NCBI RefSeq assembly: GCF_000002235.5
Contig: NW_022145548.1
Span: 496,001-560,000 of the forward strand
Direction of reading: 5' to 3'
DNA from: Strongylocentrotus purpuratus
Taxonomy: Eukaryota > Echinodermata > Echinoidea > Camarodonta > Strongylocentrotidae
Length of the DNA: 64,000 nucleotides
Below, in pieces: positions 30,362 through 42,580 of the stretch (positions are counted from its first letter, which is position 1; every line of letters begins with the position of its first letter). Both the position numbers and the translations under genes were made by a program. The notes beneath the pieces are model-generated. The model worked only from the letters and a program-made list of their open reading frames with translations, ran no database searches and was not told the origin of the DNA.

Positions 30362-31800
30362 GGGGGGGGGGGGGTGTTTCACAAAGATCCTAAGTCGAAC
30401 TTATCTCTAAGTTGGACTTAACAATTACGGAAAGCCGTTAGCATCTATGAATTTTTTTGTAAAAGTTATTTTATAAGGCATAAAATGTTGATTCAAATCA
30501 TTCAATGATTTCTATTATCAAGGAGATTTTATGTTCTTCATGTGAAATTTATAAAATTTCTAAAATACTTGAATTTTCACTATTGAACATATTATATTTT
30601 AAGGCTACTAATGGCTCCCCATAATTTTTATGCCTCCGCCACCGAAGGTGGTGCCGGAGGCATCATGTTTTCGGGTTGTACGTCCGTACGTCCGTCCCGT
30701 TTGACCGTTATCACAATATCTCAAGAACAATTTAAGATTTAAACTTAAGACTCGGGAATAGTCTTTATCACCATAGGAAGACGATCTGATTAGATTTTGG
30801 AGTATGTAGGTCAAAGGTCACAGGTCACAGAGGTCAACTTATGAAATTCCTTGTATTGAGTTTGTTAGCGCGATATCTCAAGAACCATTTGAGATTTAAA
30901 CTTCAAACTTAAGGATAGTATGTATCACCATAGGAAGACGATCTGATTAGATTTTGGAGCACGTATGTCAAAGGTCAAGGGTCACAGAGGTCAACTTATG
31001 AAATTCCATACATTGAGATTGTTATCATGATATCTCAAGAACCACTGGAGATTTAAACTTCAAACTTAGTGATAGTGTGTATCACTATAGGAAAACAATC
31101 TGATTACATTTTGGAGCACGTAGGTCAAAGGTCAAGGGTCATAGAGGTCAACTTATGAAATTCCATACATTGAGATTGTTATCATGATATCTCAAGAACC
31201 ACTGGAGATGTAAAAACTTCAAACTTAAGGATAGTATGTATCACCATAGGAAGACGATCTGATTAGATTTTGGAGCACGTAGGTCAAAGGTCAAGGGTCA
31301 CAGAGGTCAACTTATGAAATTCCATACATAAGACAATCTGATTAGATTTTGGAGCACGTAGGTCAAAGGTCAAGGGTCACAGAGGTCAACTTATGAAATT
31401 CCATACATTGAGATCGTTATCGCGATATCTCAAGAACCACTGGAGAATTTTCACTTCAAACTTAATGATAGTATGTATCACCATATCATAATATCTCAAG
31501 AACCACTGGAGATTTAAACTTCAAACTTAATGATAGTGTGTATCACCATAGGAAGACAATCTGATTAGATTTTGGAGCACGTAGGTCAAAGGTCAAGGGT
31601 CACAGAGGTCAACTTATGAAATTCCATACATTGAGATTGTTATCATGATATCTCAAGAACCACTGGAGATTTAAACTCCAAACTTGTTTAAATTGCTTTA
31701 TGGCGGAGGCATCATTTTCGACTGCGCGCAGTCAAAATTCCATCTAGTTTAAGTCCAACTTAAAGTTAACTTCAACTTCAGATCTTTGTGAAACACCCCC
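30362..31800. mobile_element. GTGTTTCACAAAG-family MITE split by a Helitron-like insertion
   Basis: The MITE left part (30362-30628) is collinear with the intact copy through GGCTCCCCATAATTTT. It resumes after the insertion at TTAAGTCCAACTTAAAGTTAAC and ends GTGAAACACCCCC. The insertion point is therefore resolved to within a few T residues. Confidence 0.8.
30629..31748 (+). mobile_element. Helitron-like element, second copy, about six minisatellite units
   Basis: The 5' hairpin TATGCCTCCGCCACCGAAGG..GGTGCCGGAGGCAT is followed by units of roughly 165 bp with ATCTCAAGAACCACTGGAGA and AGGTCAAAGGTCA. The end is the TTCGACTGCGCGCAGTC hairpin plus CCATCTAG. Flanks (TTTT left, TTTA right) match insertion between T residues of the host MITE. 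Confidence 0.65.
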
Positions 31801-32490
31801 AGAACTAGGAGTGAGGAACAGGTATTTTCAGGGAGATATTTGGATTTCTGGGACTGTGTTATGATGCCCAACTGAAGAAAGATGACTTTTAAATGTAACT
31901 TAAAGGTAATGTAATTTAAAGGTAACCCCACCCCAAGAAATACCTTAAGTTTTTCTGAGAGATTTGTTGTATTCTTGCCCATGAATCTTCAAGATTCCCC
32001 GCCAAAGGGTATGAGAGAGGTAAAACAAGATTAATGTACAGTATCTCAGCAAGACATGGGCACCGCCATTTTCTTGATAACGTGACGTACTATGTGAAGT
32101 CGTTTATCAAGTAAATGTATTCAAATTATGGATGCTTCTTTCCCAGGTGTGTGTGGTGATGAAGTATTTCATTTACCTGCTATTTATAAACGTGTATCTG
32201 ATTAAAATTGAAGAAGTAAAATGACGACTAATTTTTATTTGTAATTTCATTTGTAAGGACTGTTAATTATGCAAGGCTAGTTTACTTTAAAAAATGAATT
32301 CCATACATATAAAGAAATGGATGTTATTTTTTGTTATTTAGATGCCTGATCTGCAAAAGTACTTAAAAGTAGTTTTATTTAATTTTCTATTATAAACGAC
32401 TGATGTGGAAGACTAGTTAACGCACTTTTTCAAGAAAGACATTCCCTGGTTATGCGTACAGGAATTAACACAATATACAATTAGACTCTC
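31801..32490. other. Intergenic spacer, nothing recognised
   Basis: AT-rich noncoding sequence with short stops in all frames and no repeat ends that I could pair. Confidence 0.5.
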
Positions 32491-32500
32491 CCGCGCACGT

Positions 32501-32623
32501 TATTTTTTTCTGCGGCACAGATTGGGGTAAGCTGCTTGTTGAGCCTATGGGAAAGTTTAGCGTAAGGGTTAAATCAAGACCTCTTTTTTTTTTTAAAGCC
32601 CAATCTGTGCCGCAGAAAAAAAT
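32501..32623. repeat. Inverted repeat around TTTTTCTGCGGCACAGATTGGG
   Basis: The left arm TTTCTGCGGCACAGATTGGG and right arm CCCAATCTGTGCCGCAGAAA are perfect complements about 70 bp apart, flanked by CCGCGCA / CTCGCGC. It looks like a small MITE. Confidence 0.7.
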
Positions 32624-32639
32624 GATGCCTCTCGCGCAA

Positions 32640-34490
32640 TCAAAACCCCTCAGAATAAGGACTTTCGCATTCCGCTATGGGGAACATGGAAACTAATGAT
32701 TCTGATTGACTGCAGTATTTAATATTAGTCATTTCGTTTTTCAATTAGTCTCCATTGTAAGCTACCAAGCATGTTGATGAAATATAAGTCATGCTAAAAG
32801 GGAACGAAGAATGCTCGTGCCTCGTGTGACATGGAATGATGATAATGTGCAGATTACATTAGCGAGGCATTATGGTCATCCTAACAATATTTTGATAATT
32901 CCCACTATAGCGGGGCAAAACTTGTATAGCGCCATATGTGGCGTTCAGAAAGTTTGTGCAACAGAAAGCCTAGTCAAAGGCATCAGACTTGATGTTTGTT
33001 ACCACAGAATTCATGACTTTGCTCCGGATGAACAAATGGTTGGTAAGCTACGATACATGATTCCTGTAGATAACTGATTTACTGTCAAATATAGGAATCT
33101 AGTTGTTTTAGACGATTGTTTATTTCCTGTGAATTATGTGCAAATGGTGAGTTGATTTTGGATGATTAACGCAACGTTATGTACAGAAGGCTATGTGTTG
33201 CTATGTGTTGCTAAGGGGCTATGAAACGCATTGCATTAGCAGGGTTACATTACAATGTGTGTGCTATATAAGCAGAGGGGGTTGGACCAATTAGTGAACA
33301 GAGTGCATATGATCGGACAGTTATGGTTAATGATTCAGTATGCTACATGAAGCATTTATATGGTTTATAATACATATATACATTGTACGATTGATAAGAT
33401 AGAATGCCAAGGGTATAATGGCAGTCGATATGTTAATTCATGTAAACTAGGTCGGATAAGGGACCGTGTTGTTGTGTTGAATTATCCATGATTCATTGGA
33501 TAAAGTGCAAGATGCACAGTGGGATAATCATTTAGTTCAGTTTATATTTACCAATTGGGTTACAGTATAAGTGATAACCTGTGATAAGTTTTGCATGTAC
33601 CAGTATGGGTATATAGTAATGGATCAGTTTAATTTGTTTACTACATTAATGTATTGTAGTGCTGGAAGGGGGGCCCAGGCCTTTTGTAATTTAAACGTTA
33701 TCATTTAAAGAGCGTTTATGATGCTATTTGTTGAAAGAATTCATTAATAAGCAACCAGGATGTAATAGCCTTGATGTATGTGATTCAAAATGGATAAGGT
33801 TCAGTTTCAGAATAGTAGGTATACATGATTCAAGTTATGCTAGTAGAAGAAACAGAAATAATTACTCTGATATAAACAGGTTAATGCATCCATTTGAGTT
33901 TACTACAGACATGCTCCAAGCAGATTACAATAGATGACATATATTGTTGTTCATTGCTTTAAACATACAATTAGTCTTTGTTCTAACTAGAGCATATTAT
34001 TTATGACGAATATTTGTTATCTTTTCTCTTAGTGAACCGCGTTACAAATTCTATTCAGATAATATAATGAGTATTAAAAAGTATTAAAATTGGAGTCTTG
34101 GCAGTGTGCTAATCACAAGTGTGACATGGGTACGTTACATGTATAAACATATTGCACATGATAAAATGGAAGTCCTTGGGTATTATTGGTCACAGTAAGA
34201 ATAGCCGATAATTAAAGATAAAGACCAGTTATGGTCATGCGATTGCATTAATTGTCAAAGAAACGTTGTGGAATCGATCAGAAAAGGATGATCATCTAGC
34301 ATATAAGTAGTGGTGTGTACTGCAAGGTTCTGGAATCATCAAAATGATAAGAAATTTGGCCCAGTCTTCGTAAAGTTACAAACACTGTACACAGAAAGAT
34401 GTATATGGGACAACGCACATGTGCGTTTATCTCTCACAAACCAATAGATAAACTGATTTACCAAATATATCAATTAGTAGGCGGTTTTCC
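32640..34490. other. AT-rich spacer with fragment of the 53-kb repeat family
   Basis: Open frames at 32811-33077 and 33728-33937 show no recognisable domain, and codon use does not stand out. Bases 34211-34415 resemble 53248-53460 (AAGGTTCTGGA.TCATCAAAAT, CACTGTACACAGAAAG.TGTATATGGG), so part is repeat-derived. Confidence 0.45.
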
Positions 34491-34518
34491 CGGCAAAATT
34501 GTTATCATCATGTATTAG

Positions 34519-36230
34519 CAGTGGCGTAATGAGCAAAAACGTTTGGGGGGGCTGACAAAAAAAATCCGCATCACCCCACTCTAACATGCAGGCCCCGCTG
34601 AACGTTTTTCAAAGTGGGGTATAGGGGCAAAGCCCCATCAGGGGGTCAGGGGGCGGAGCCCCCGAAGCTCAATGGGTATGGGCATCAGTGGTGGATCCAG
34701 GAGTTACTTACGGGGGGGGTGGCATGGGGTGAAATACATGTAAAACCTGATGAAGCGACAGAGCGAGGCTTTAGCGGCGAGGGAGCGGAACGACCAAGCG
34801 GGGGTGGGTCTGGGATTAGGGATTAGGAAGCATTTGCAATTTTAAAACCACATTAGACGCCTTTTCAGGCACTTCCTGGAGTAATATGACACAAAATTGC
34901 TTTTTGCGCGGAAGCTTTGATACTTCATTAAATTATTAGAGAAAGATTACGATCCGTTGCACCGTTCTAGACTTTTTATTCTTGTTTCGCCCCTCCCGCG
35001 CGAAGCGCGGAAGCTATGACGTTTCATTTATTTATTAGAGAAAGAAGACGATTCATTGTACCGTTCTCGACACTTAATCCTTGCCTGAATTCATTTTCGC
35101 CCATCCCGCGCTTAGCGCGGAAGCTTTTACGTTTCATTAAATTATAAGAGAAAGAGGTCGATTCGTTGTACTGTTTTCGACTTACAATCCTTGTCCGAAT
35201 TCAGTTTCCTCCCTCCGGCGCAAAGCGCGAGAGCTTTGACGTTTAATTAAGTTATTAGAGAATGAAGACGATTTGTTGTACTGATTTCTACTCTTAATCC
35301 TTGCTTTCACATTTCATTAAATTATTTGGAAAAGAAGACGATGCGTTTCCTAAAATGTTTACTCTTAATCCTTGTCTGAATAGAGTTTTCCCCCTCCCGC
35401 GCATAGCGCGGAAGCTTTGAAGTGTCATTAAATTATTAGGGAAAGAAGACGATTCGTTGTACTGTTTTCGACACTTAATCCTTGTCTGAATTCAGTTTTC
35501 GCCCTCCCGCGCCAAGCGCGAGAGCTTTGACGTTTAATTAAATTATTAGAGAAAGAAGACGATTCGTTGTACTGATTTCTACTCGCTTTGTCTGAATTCA
35601 GTTTCCCTCCCTCCCGCGCGATGTGCGGAAGCTTTGACGTTTCATTAAATTATCAGAGAAATTGTCTGAATTAATTTTTTCTTTTCTTTGTCCGATAAAA
35701 AGTCACAGTTCGTAGGGAGAAAAAAAATTGCCGGCCGACCGACAATATACATCTCACCGACTTCAAACTTTTAAATGTATATAGTACACGAGCTAGATAG
35801 AGCAAGAATACCGACACAGCGGACCCGACACAGCAACATAATTTATCTATGCGTATCTTTCTTGCTCCTTCGACGTGGCGACTCCACCCAACATTCCCTT
35901 TGCTCTCTTACTCCCACCTCTCTTCTCTTAGGCTCTTAATACCACCCTCTCTCTATCTCTCTCTCTCCTCTCTTTCGTTTCTTTTTCTTTTGTTTTGTTT
36001 GTTTTCTTATGTTTCCTTTTCTCCTTTTTTTTTCTTTCTCCTTTTTTTTTCTTTCTCCTTTTCTTTCTTTTCTTTCTTTTCCTTTCTTTCCTCTCCTTCC
36101 TTTTTTTTTTTCCTTCTTTCTTTTCTTCCCTTTCTTTACTTGGTTATGGTTCAATTTTTTTTTTTTTTTTTTTTTTTGGGGGGGGCGGCTGGCGCCCCCA
36201 AGCCCCCCCCCCCCCACCAGTACGCCAGTG
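34519..36230. mobile_element. Composite element with GCGCGAAGCGCGGAAGC minisatellite
   Basis: The termini CAGTGGCGTA and TACGCCAGTG are inverted with one mismatch. Inside are a G-rich block, about six to eight ~120-bp units (GCGCGGAAGCTTTGACGT, TCATTAAATTATTAGAGAAA, GACGATTCGTTGTAC, CTTAATCCTTGTCTGAATTC), and a long T/C tract with poly-T and poly-G at the end. The same unit occurs at 48000-48270 and 55382-56394. No protein is encoded; long open frames in the T/C tract are artefacts. Confidence 0.65.
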
Positions 36231-36354
36231 TGTATTAGTCAAAACATATTCTTTCACATAATTGGTAATTAAGTGCTTCCATTTCATTTTTTGAAATTGG
36301 GGCGTTTCCAAACACTGGTCTTTACCTTTAAAGAATGTTGTACTGTAAAACGTC

Positions 36355-36600
36355 ATCAGAAGAGAAAGAGGTGGAGAGGAGGAGGGAGAGACAGAAAGTG
36401 AGAGAGAAAAACGGAGAGGGGGAAGGAGAGACGAAGGGAGAAGGAGGAAGAGGCAGAGAGAGACATATTCTGAGAGAGAGAGGGGAGGGAGTGAAATAGA
36501 AATAGAGAGGAAAGACTGAAGAAGAGAAAAGGAAATTTGAAAAGTAGCCAGTTCAAATAGAGAAAAGGGATGAGAGAGTGAGAGGAAGGATAAAAGTACA
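36355..36600. repeat. GA-rich tract
   Basis: Purine-rich AGAGAGGGA repeats over about 240 bp produce spurious open frames on both strands. Confidence 0.8.
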
Positions 36601-36639
36601 TGCAATATAAAAATACGAATGAATGGCAGAACCTGCTGT

Positions 36640-37400
36640 GCCAATCATCATGACAGTTAATATAGGTTTTCCCGCCCAACTTCGTAAACTTAGCATCCGA
36701 ATTAACGTTACGTTCATTCAACTTCGTGCGAAATTGAATGATTATGTAGATCAACATTCAAAAAGCTAATTGCGTCATTCAATTTGATTTAGTACCATGC
36801 GATTTCATACTCTTGTCACGGAGACGTGCAAAACGAGCATTTAATTTAGAAAAGCGTGCAAAGAGCATTCAAATTCGCGCCGGACAGACAGTGGTATGTC
36901 TTCGTGCATTCAATTCCGTGATTAGGCATACATATGTAACATTTGTGCATTGCTTTTCATTTGATGTTAATTTGTCACTTAATATACTTCTGTTTGAATA
37001 ATTTTATTCAAAATTTACTTGGAGGAATGGCATGCGTATTCGTTACATTACACAGGTAACTGTCCCCAGAGAAGGTGCACAATTTGTGACTTCTCTTCTA
37101 AGCACATGCTATATATAAACAGATCTTGGACAGAGGTATAGTTCAGGTTTAATAGACATGATGGAAACAAAATAAAATGATGAATTAAAAAAAAGATGTT
37201 AAATGAAAAGAAAGAAAGATCACCTTCTCAATCACGATTGATCAAAACAAACCATTTAAAAAATAACCCCTGAGGCATTTATAATGAAAAATATGAAGAT
37301 ATGAATGGGAGTGGGAGAGATGTTTCAACAAAAATAAAGAACGTCGAAAGAAAGAGAAAACATGAAATGAAATATTTAAATATATCAGACAAATAAGAAG
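36640..37400. other. Intergenic spacer, nothing recognised
   Basis: Several GTGCAAAACGAGCATTC-like words recur around 36780-36900, but no gene or paired terminal repeats are seen. Confidence 0.4.
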
Positions 37401-37434
37401 AAACATGACCACATTATCTCTTATTCATTCTACC

Positions 37435-39180
37435 TCCAATTTTTCAGACTGTTTTCAAAACAATATCATGTGTGTCGATCATAGTTCTATGAAGCTTGAT
37501 GTCTCATGGTAATTTAAGCAATCTAAGCAACAATTTCTGATTTTTTGCGACAATCGTTCGCCTTTGCTGCTCTTTAATACTATTATGACGTGCAGTAACA
37601 AATTTAACAGTTGATTCCACTTGGTTGATTCTATTGTTCGGGTTATTTAGCAGAACGAGATAGAAATTGACATTCTCATGGCTTACGACTTTGCGTTAAT
37701 AGTTGTTCATCGTCTCTACAATGCTATTTGAACAATATTTGGTGACAAAAGACGGAATTTCCATATAGCTTCAAAAGCCATCAAATAACAAAAACATGGC
37801 AGATAAAAAGATCCTCAGTACTGGGTCTAATAATTTAAAGAACACTAAATTTGAACCCGGCCATATTCTCTCTCTCTCTCACTCGTTTGTCATTGCCTTC
37901 ATTTTCCCTCGCTTACTTCATTCTTACCACGGAATATGTAATATGTATGTGTAGGCCTCATTATGTTAATTAGGGTCAATGGTCAAATTGTTTCAATATA
38001 TCTTCCATACATCCATAATGATCAAGGCTAAACAGTAGAAACTTGACATATGGATAGATCATAATGGGAGAAGCATTTTATATAACAATATGACATCGTG
38101 AAAATGCATTCTTCATTATGTAAATCATGAGCATACGTATCACTTAATTCGTCAAAGTGACGAATTAAAGTCTAGTTATAATTATTATTATATCATTATT
38201 ATCATCTGTATTATCAGCATAATCTACAATGGCAGTAGTGTAGTATAGTACATGTAGAGTTAGGCCTTATAGTAGAGGTATCATTCTGATCATTATTATT
38301 CTGATTATCTTTTGCAAAACGTCTAGACGATAAACTCATGACAATTGACAATTGTCATGAATCATTGTCTTTAAGTTTACCATTAAATGCATCTGGTTCG
38401 AGTTTTGCTCAGGTATTTGGTACTGGATGATTTAAAAGGTAGAAATTAACTTGTGTCCTATTCATTCTAGTCTTATTCATTTGCGTTATGTTTTATTCAT
38501 TCAAGTTCTAATGTTTCTGACTGTTTTCAAGACAATATCTTTTGTGTCGATCATAGTTCTATGTAGCTTGATATCTCACGGTAATTTTGAGAGAAAAGCA
38601 ATGCAAACAATGATTTCTGAATTGTAGCGACAATTGCGTTCGCCTTTGCTGTTCTTCAATAATATTTGACAAGCAGTATTAATTAATTTTTCAATGACTC
38701 ATGATAAATTCGTTTAACAATTGATTACCCTCTGTTGATTCTTTTGTTCGGATTTTTTTGCGGGGAAAATAGAAGTGAATGTATTATTATTCTTATTTAT
38801 TCATCGTCTCTACGATGCTCTTTGAATCAAAAACAGCTTTTAGTGTTAGGCTTCCTGAAAGAAATTTCAATTGTTGTTAAGAATTTTTTGGTTGCACTCT
38901 GTAGATTATGATGATGTGTTTGATCTTTTTTTCAATACAAGATCAAACACATGATGAAAATCTACTGGCTGCATGCCAATAAGTTCTTGACAACAATAAC
39001 AAAACGTGAGCTAGTGCTATTCGGTGTGACGTACACATGGCAATCACATGGTAGATACAATTATGATCATCAGTACTGGGTCAAATAAATTAAAGAGAAC
39101 TGAATTTAAACCCGGGCCATAGGCTATCCCCTCTCGTTCTCTCTCCCTCTCTCTCCCTCTTCGTCGCCTTACTTTTCCCT
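37435..39180 (+). repeat. Direct local duplication, offset roughly 1.1 kb
   Basis: Bases 37440-37880 and 38510-39150 share, in order, GACTGTTTTCAA.ACAATATC, TGTCGATCATAGTTCTATG, GTTCGCCTTTGCTG, GTTGATTC.....GTTCGG, CAGTACTGGGTC and a terminal CT microsatellite. Both copies are noncoding and moderately diverged. Confidence 0.75.
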
Positions 39181-39349
39181 CTTTTAACTCCCTGTGCATT
39201 TGTATGCCTCGATAGTACAGAAAATAAACAATAAGATTCTCCCTCTTCCTAGTACATGTAGTAGGAGTAGTATTAGAAGCAGTATCACAATAATAATGAC
39301 AACAATTATTATTATGGTTGGTGGTGTTACTAATGTTATTTTTGTAATT

Positions 39350-39945
39350 ATCAGGTGGGCTGTATATCGTAAAGACCACCTTATAATTTCGTTATTGCCT
39401 TTGTTTATTTATTTATTTATTATCAGGTGGGCTGTAGATCGTACAGACCACCTTATAATTTAGTTAGATTTGCCTTTATTATCAGGTGGGCTGTATCTTA
39501 TACAGACCACCTTATAATTTTGTTAAAATCGCCTTTATTATTCTTTATTGTTAGGTGGGCTGTATATCGCACAGACCACCTTATAATTTCGTTAGAATTG
39601 CCTTTATTATTTATTTATTCATCAGGTGGGATGTATATCGTACAGACCATCATATAATTTCGTTAGAATTACCTTTATTTATTTATCAGGTGGGCTGTAT
39701 ATCGTACAGACCACCTTATAATTTTGTTAGAATTGCCTTTATTTATTTATCAGGTGGGCTGTATCTAATACAGACCTCCTTATAATTTTGTTAAAATTGT
39801 CTTTATTAGTAGGTGGGCTGTATCTAATACAGACCACCTTATAATTTTGTTATAATTGCCTTTATTATCAGGTGGGCTGTATATCGTACAGACCACTTAT
39901 AATTTCGTTAGAATTGCCTTTATTATTTATTTTACTTATTTCAAA
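39350..39945 (+). repeat. Minisatellite of 63-70 bp hairpin units, about nine copies
   Basis: Each unit has CAGGTGGGCTGTATATCGTACAGACCACCTTATAATTT-like content, that is AGGTGG...CCACCT arms, and ends TTAGAATTGCCTTTATTA. Starts fall near 39354, 39424, 39484, 39553, 39623, 39687, 39750, 39813 and 39870. Confidence 0.85.
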
Positions 39946-41340
39946 CCACTTTTTTGTAAGCACGATTACTTGAAAATGGCTCAATCAAATGCCTTCAAAT
40001 TTGGCACACATATATGTATAGGCATATGTACAAAACACAATAACGTTTTCAACTATGACCTTTACTGATGACGTCATCTAGGCGCCATTTTGTAAATTTT
40101 TCTGAAAATCAACTCATGATCATATCTTCATAACCAAAGCCATTTTTTATTCATATTTTTCATGATTGAGGTCAATATTCGTCCGGTCAATTTCAGGTCA
40201 AAAAACGCGCGCGTGCGCGTACGTCCACGCGTCAGTGCGCGCGCAAAATATTAAAATGCTCAAAATAGTCTCAAAATAATTGTACATACGTTTTAGGCCA
40301 TTTTAAGCATTTTATAAAAAAAATCTCGCACACGCGCGTTCTGGCATTTTGCAACAAAGAATCGCCAATTTTTCTTTGTCATCATATTTAGCACATTTTC
40401 CCAAGCATTTTTGATACCTTGTTCACATATTTCCGACCATTAATAACGGAGTGAGCGTCCGTTTAAGATACACGTCCGTGCGAGCTCTTGTAATACATAG
40501 CATATATGGGAAAAAACATGCCTATACAAAATCTATTGTAACTCTTTAGGATGCAAGGTGACCCCAATTTTGTTTTCATATTTTGATAGATTATGAATTG
40601 GAGATATGATTTCATGTCTCATGTGACCCTCAATTAACGCATGACGTCTTCATAATGGCCTCCGAACTCAAAATTCCAATTTGCATATTATGACGTCAGC
40701 ATATTTATGGAAAATTGATTGTATCTCTGTAAGTATTGATCGATTTTCTTCCAAATTTTCATATGTTCTAGCTGAGACAATTTTCTACAAATGCGGTTTC
40801 TATTATTTTTCATTTTGACAAAGGCATTATGGCGGATTTTTGCGATTAAAAGAGGCATGTCAATTTTTCAAATTTTACGTGTATTCTCTATAGGACATGA
40901 GTTTTTCTCAAAACTGGATTCTACATTCCCGTCTTTCGCGAGCAATATCTCTGTCGTTTTAGCTTCATTTACGCTGAACTTCGTGTATGTTGTAGCTGAG
41001 ACAATGAGCTATCTCAAATGTGCCCTTTATTTTGTCTCAAATTTTAGTTCGACCAGTCCACCTATACTTGTTCCAAACAAGTATTACAAATTTAGTTATT
41101 CTTTCTTATTTCTAACCACTTTTTTGTAAGCACGATGGCTTGAAAATGGCTCAATCAAATGCCTTCAAATTTGGCACACATATGTATAGGCATATGTACA
41201 AAGCACAATAACGTTTTCAACATTGACCTTGACTGATGACGTCATCTAGGCGCCATTTTGTAATTTTTTTGGAAAATCAACTCATGATCATATCTTCATA
41301 ACCAAAAGTTTTTTCTCATTCATATTTATCATGATTAAAG
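39946..41340 (+). repeat. Repeat with two ~230-bp copies
   Basis: Bases 39950-40180 and 41113-41335 are near-identical (CCACTTTTTTGTAAGCACGA, GGCACACATAT, GATGACGTCATCTAGGCGCC). The intervening 0.9 kb has GCGCGCGTGCGCGTACG-type alternating tracts. Together with the preceding minisatellite this may be one composite element. Confidence 0.7.
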
Positions 41341-41341
41341 G

Positions 41342-41500
41342 TATTACAAAGTTTTGGTATGGGATCATGAATTTGGTTCAAATTAACATATTGGAAGCAT
41401 ATGCGTTCCTACAATATTCATTGATCGTTGTCGCGATTGAAATCGAGTCTAAAGTTATGAAATTATAAATAATAAACTCTTTATGTTGTATAGCTCCCTC
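41342..41500 (+). repeat. Second copy of the 13085-13245 repeat
   Basis: Same order of words (ACAAAGTTTTGGTATGGG ... AATAAACTCTTTATGTTG), same orientation. Confidence 0.8.
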
Positions 41501-41984
41501 TCAATTTATTTATTCATATATATTTTTACCCTAAAAATACAATTTCACACTTGACTGATTTGATATAAATGACAGAGATTATTGCCACGTACAAGAATCT
41601 GTAGACTCATTTCACAAAAACTTGCACTGCATTCTTTAAGGCATATAGAAGCGCTATAAACTGTAAGTCAACAGCAAGGCAGCGACGTGTACAAACCTCA
41701 ATAAGCAATTGAATATTGGGCAAAAGGCGTTAAAAGTAGCAAGGATAAACGAAAAGAGAGTTATATTTATACGTTTTGGAAGGTGAATGTGATCATTTAT
41801 CAGTGAATTGGGTAAGTACACTATCGTGCCACTATTTGTGCACACTTCTGTTCCAAACACTTAAACGTGTAGACAAGTTTTATATAGGTTGATCAAAATA
41901 ATGTTAAATATACTTGATTACGTGGTGTTCTACTTTGGAGTTTGATATAGCATGCCTTCTCTAGCATTTGACGTATACATGCTG

Positions 41985-42580
41985 TTAAAGTGACTCGGTA
42001 AAATTGTTGAAGGTTGATGAAAAAAATTGCTTAATTTTTGTATAAAATGTTACTTATTATATTCCTTCTACTATACTAACCCTCTGACATGCAAAAAAAA
42101 ATCCTGAACAAATTCTCAAACCACAAATATATCTATAGTTTTCTTTGAAGGCGTCGATGTGAGGCACCCTCTAACAGTGATTAACAGTAAATTCTCCCAA
42201 CCATTTTTGAATTTTCCCAACCGTTTTTCCGTGAGAAAAATACATAAAACAGGCTATAAAAATCTGTCAACACTTAACTGTCCTGGAATGGAATGTAGAG
42301 CCATTTTATTGCTTTGTGACGATTTACATTCACCTAAAATGTAATTAAATTGTCCTTGTCTTGATGCTGAACAGGCTTTGACAAGTAGCAGAATAGAAGT
42401 AGAATAATATAGTTGGGAGAATTAAGGAATCGATCAGATCAGTTTTTCCCAATTTGTACCATGAATAATGTTTCGTTTTCACTCAAATTTTCAGATTATC
42501 TTTAATTGTACATCTAGCATTGAAGTCACTACCTTAGCACCGCTATCTTTCATCTGAACAATGTTACAAAGTCCCTTTAA
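41985..42580 (-). mobile_element. TTAA-flanked DNA element, copy 2 (reverse orientation)
   Basis: TTAA at 41985-41988 and 42577-42580. The interior is the reverse complement of 21629-22212 with few differences, including the terminal AGGGACTTTGTAACATTGTT. Both copies retain the exact TTAA boundary. Confidence 0.88.

Noticed and set aside
28608..31748. CRISPR-like array, because of regularly spaced repeats
   Set aside because: Units are contiguous 165-bp minisatellite repeats in a eukaryotic mobile element, with no spacers or cas genes.
32811..33077. 88-codon open frame as a small gene
   Set aside because: No recognisable domain, no splice or promoter context, and it sits in a repeat-bearing spacer.
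35849..36644. Phe/Ser/Leu-rich and Lys/Glu-rich long frames
   Set aside because: Translations of T/C and G/A homopurine tracts with homopolymers; no conserved residues.
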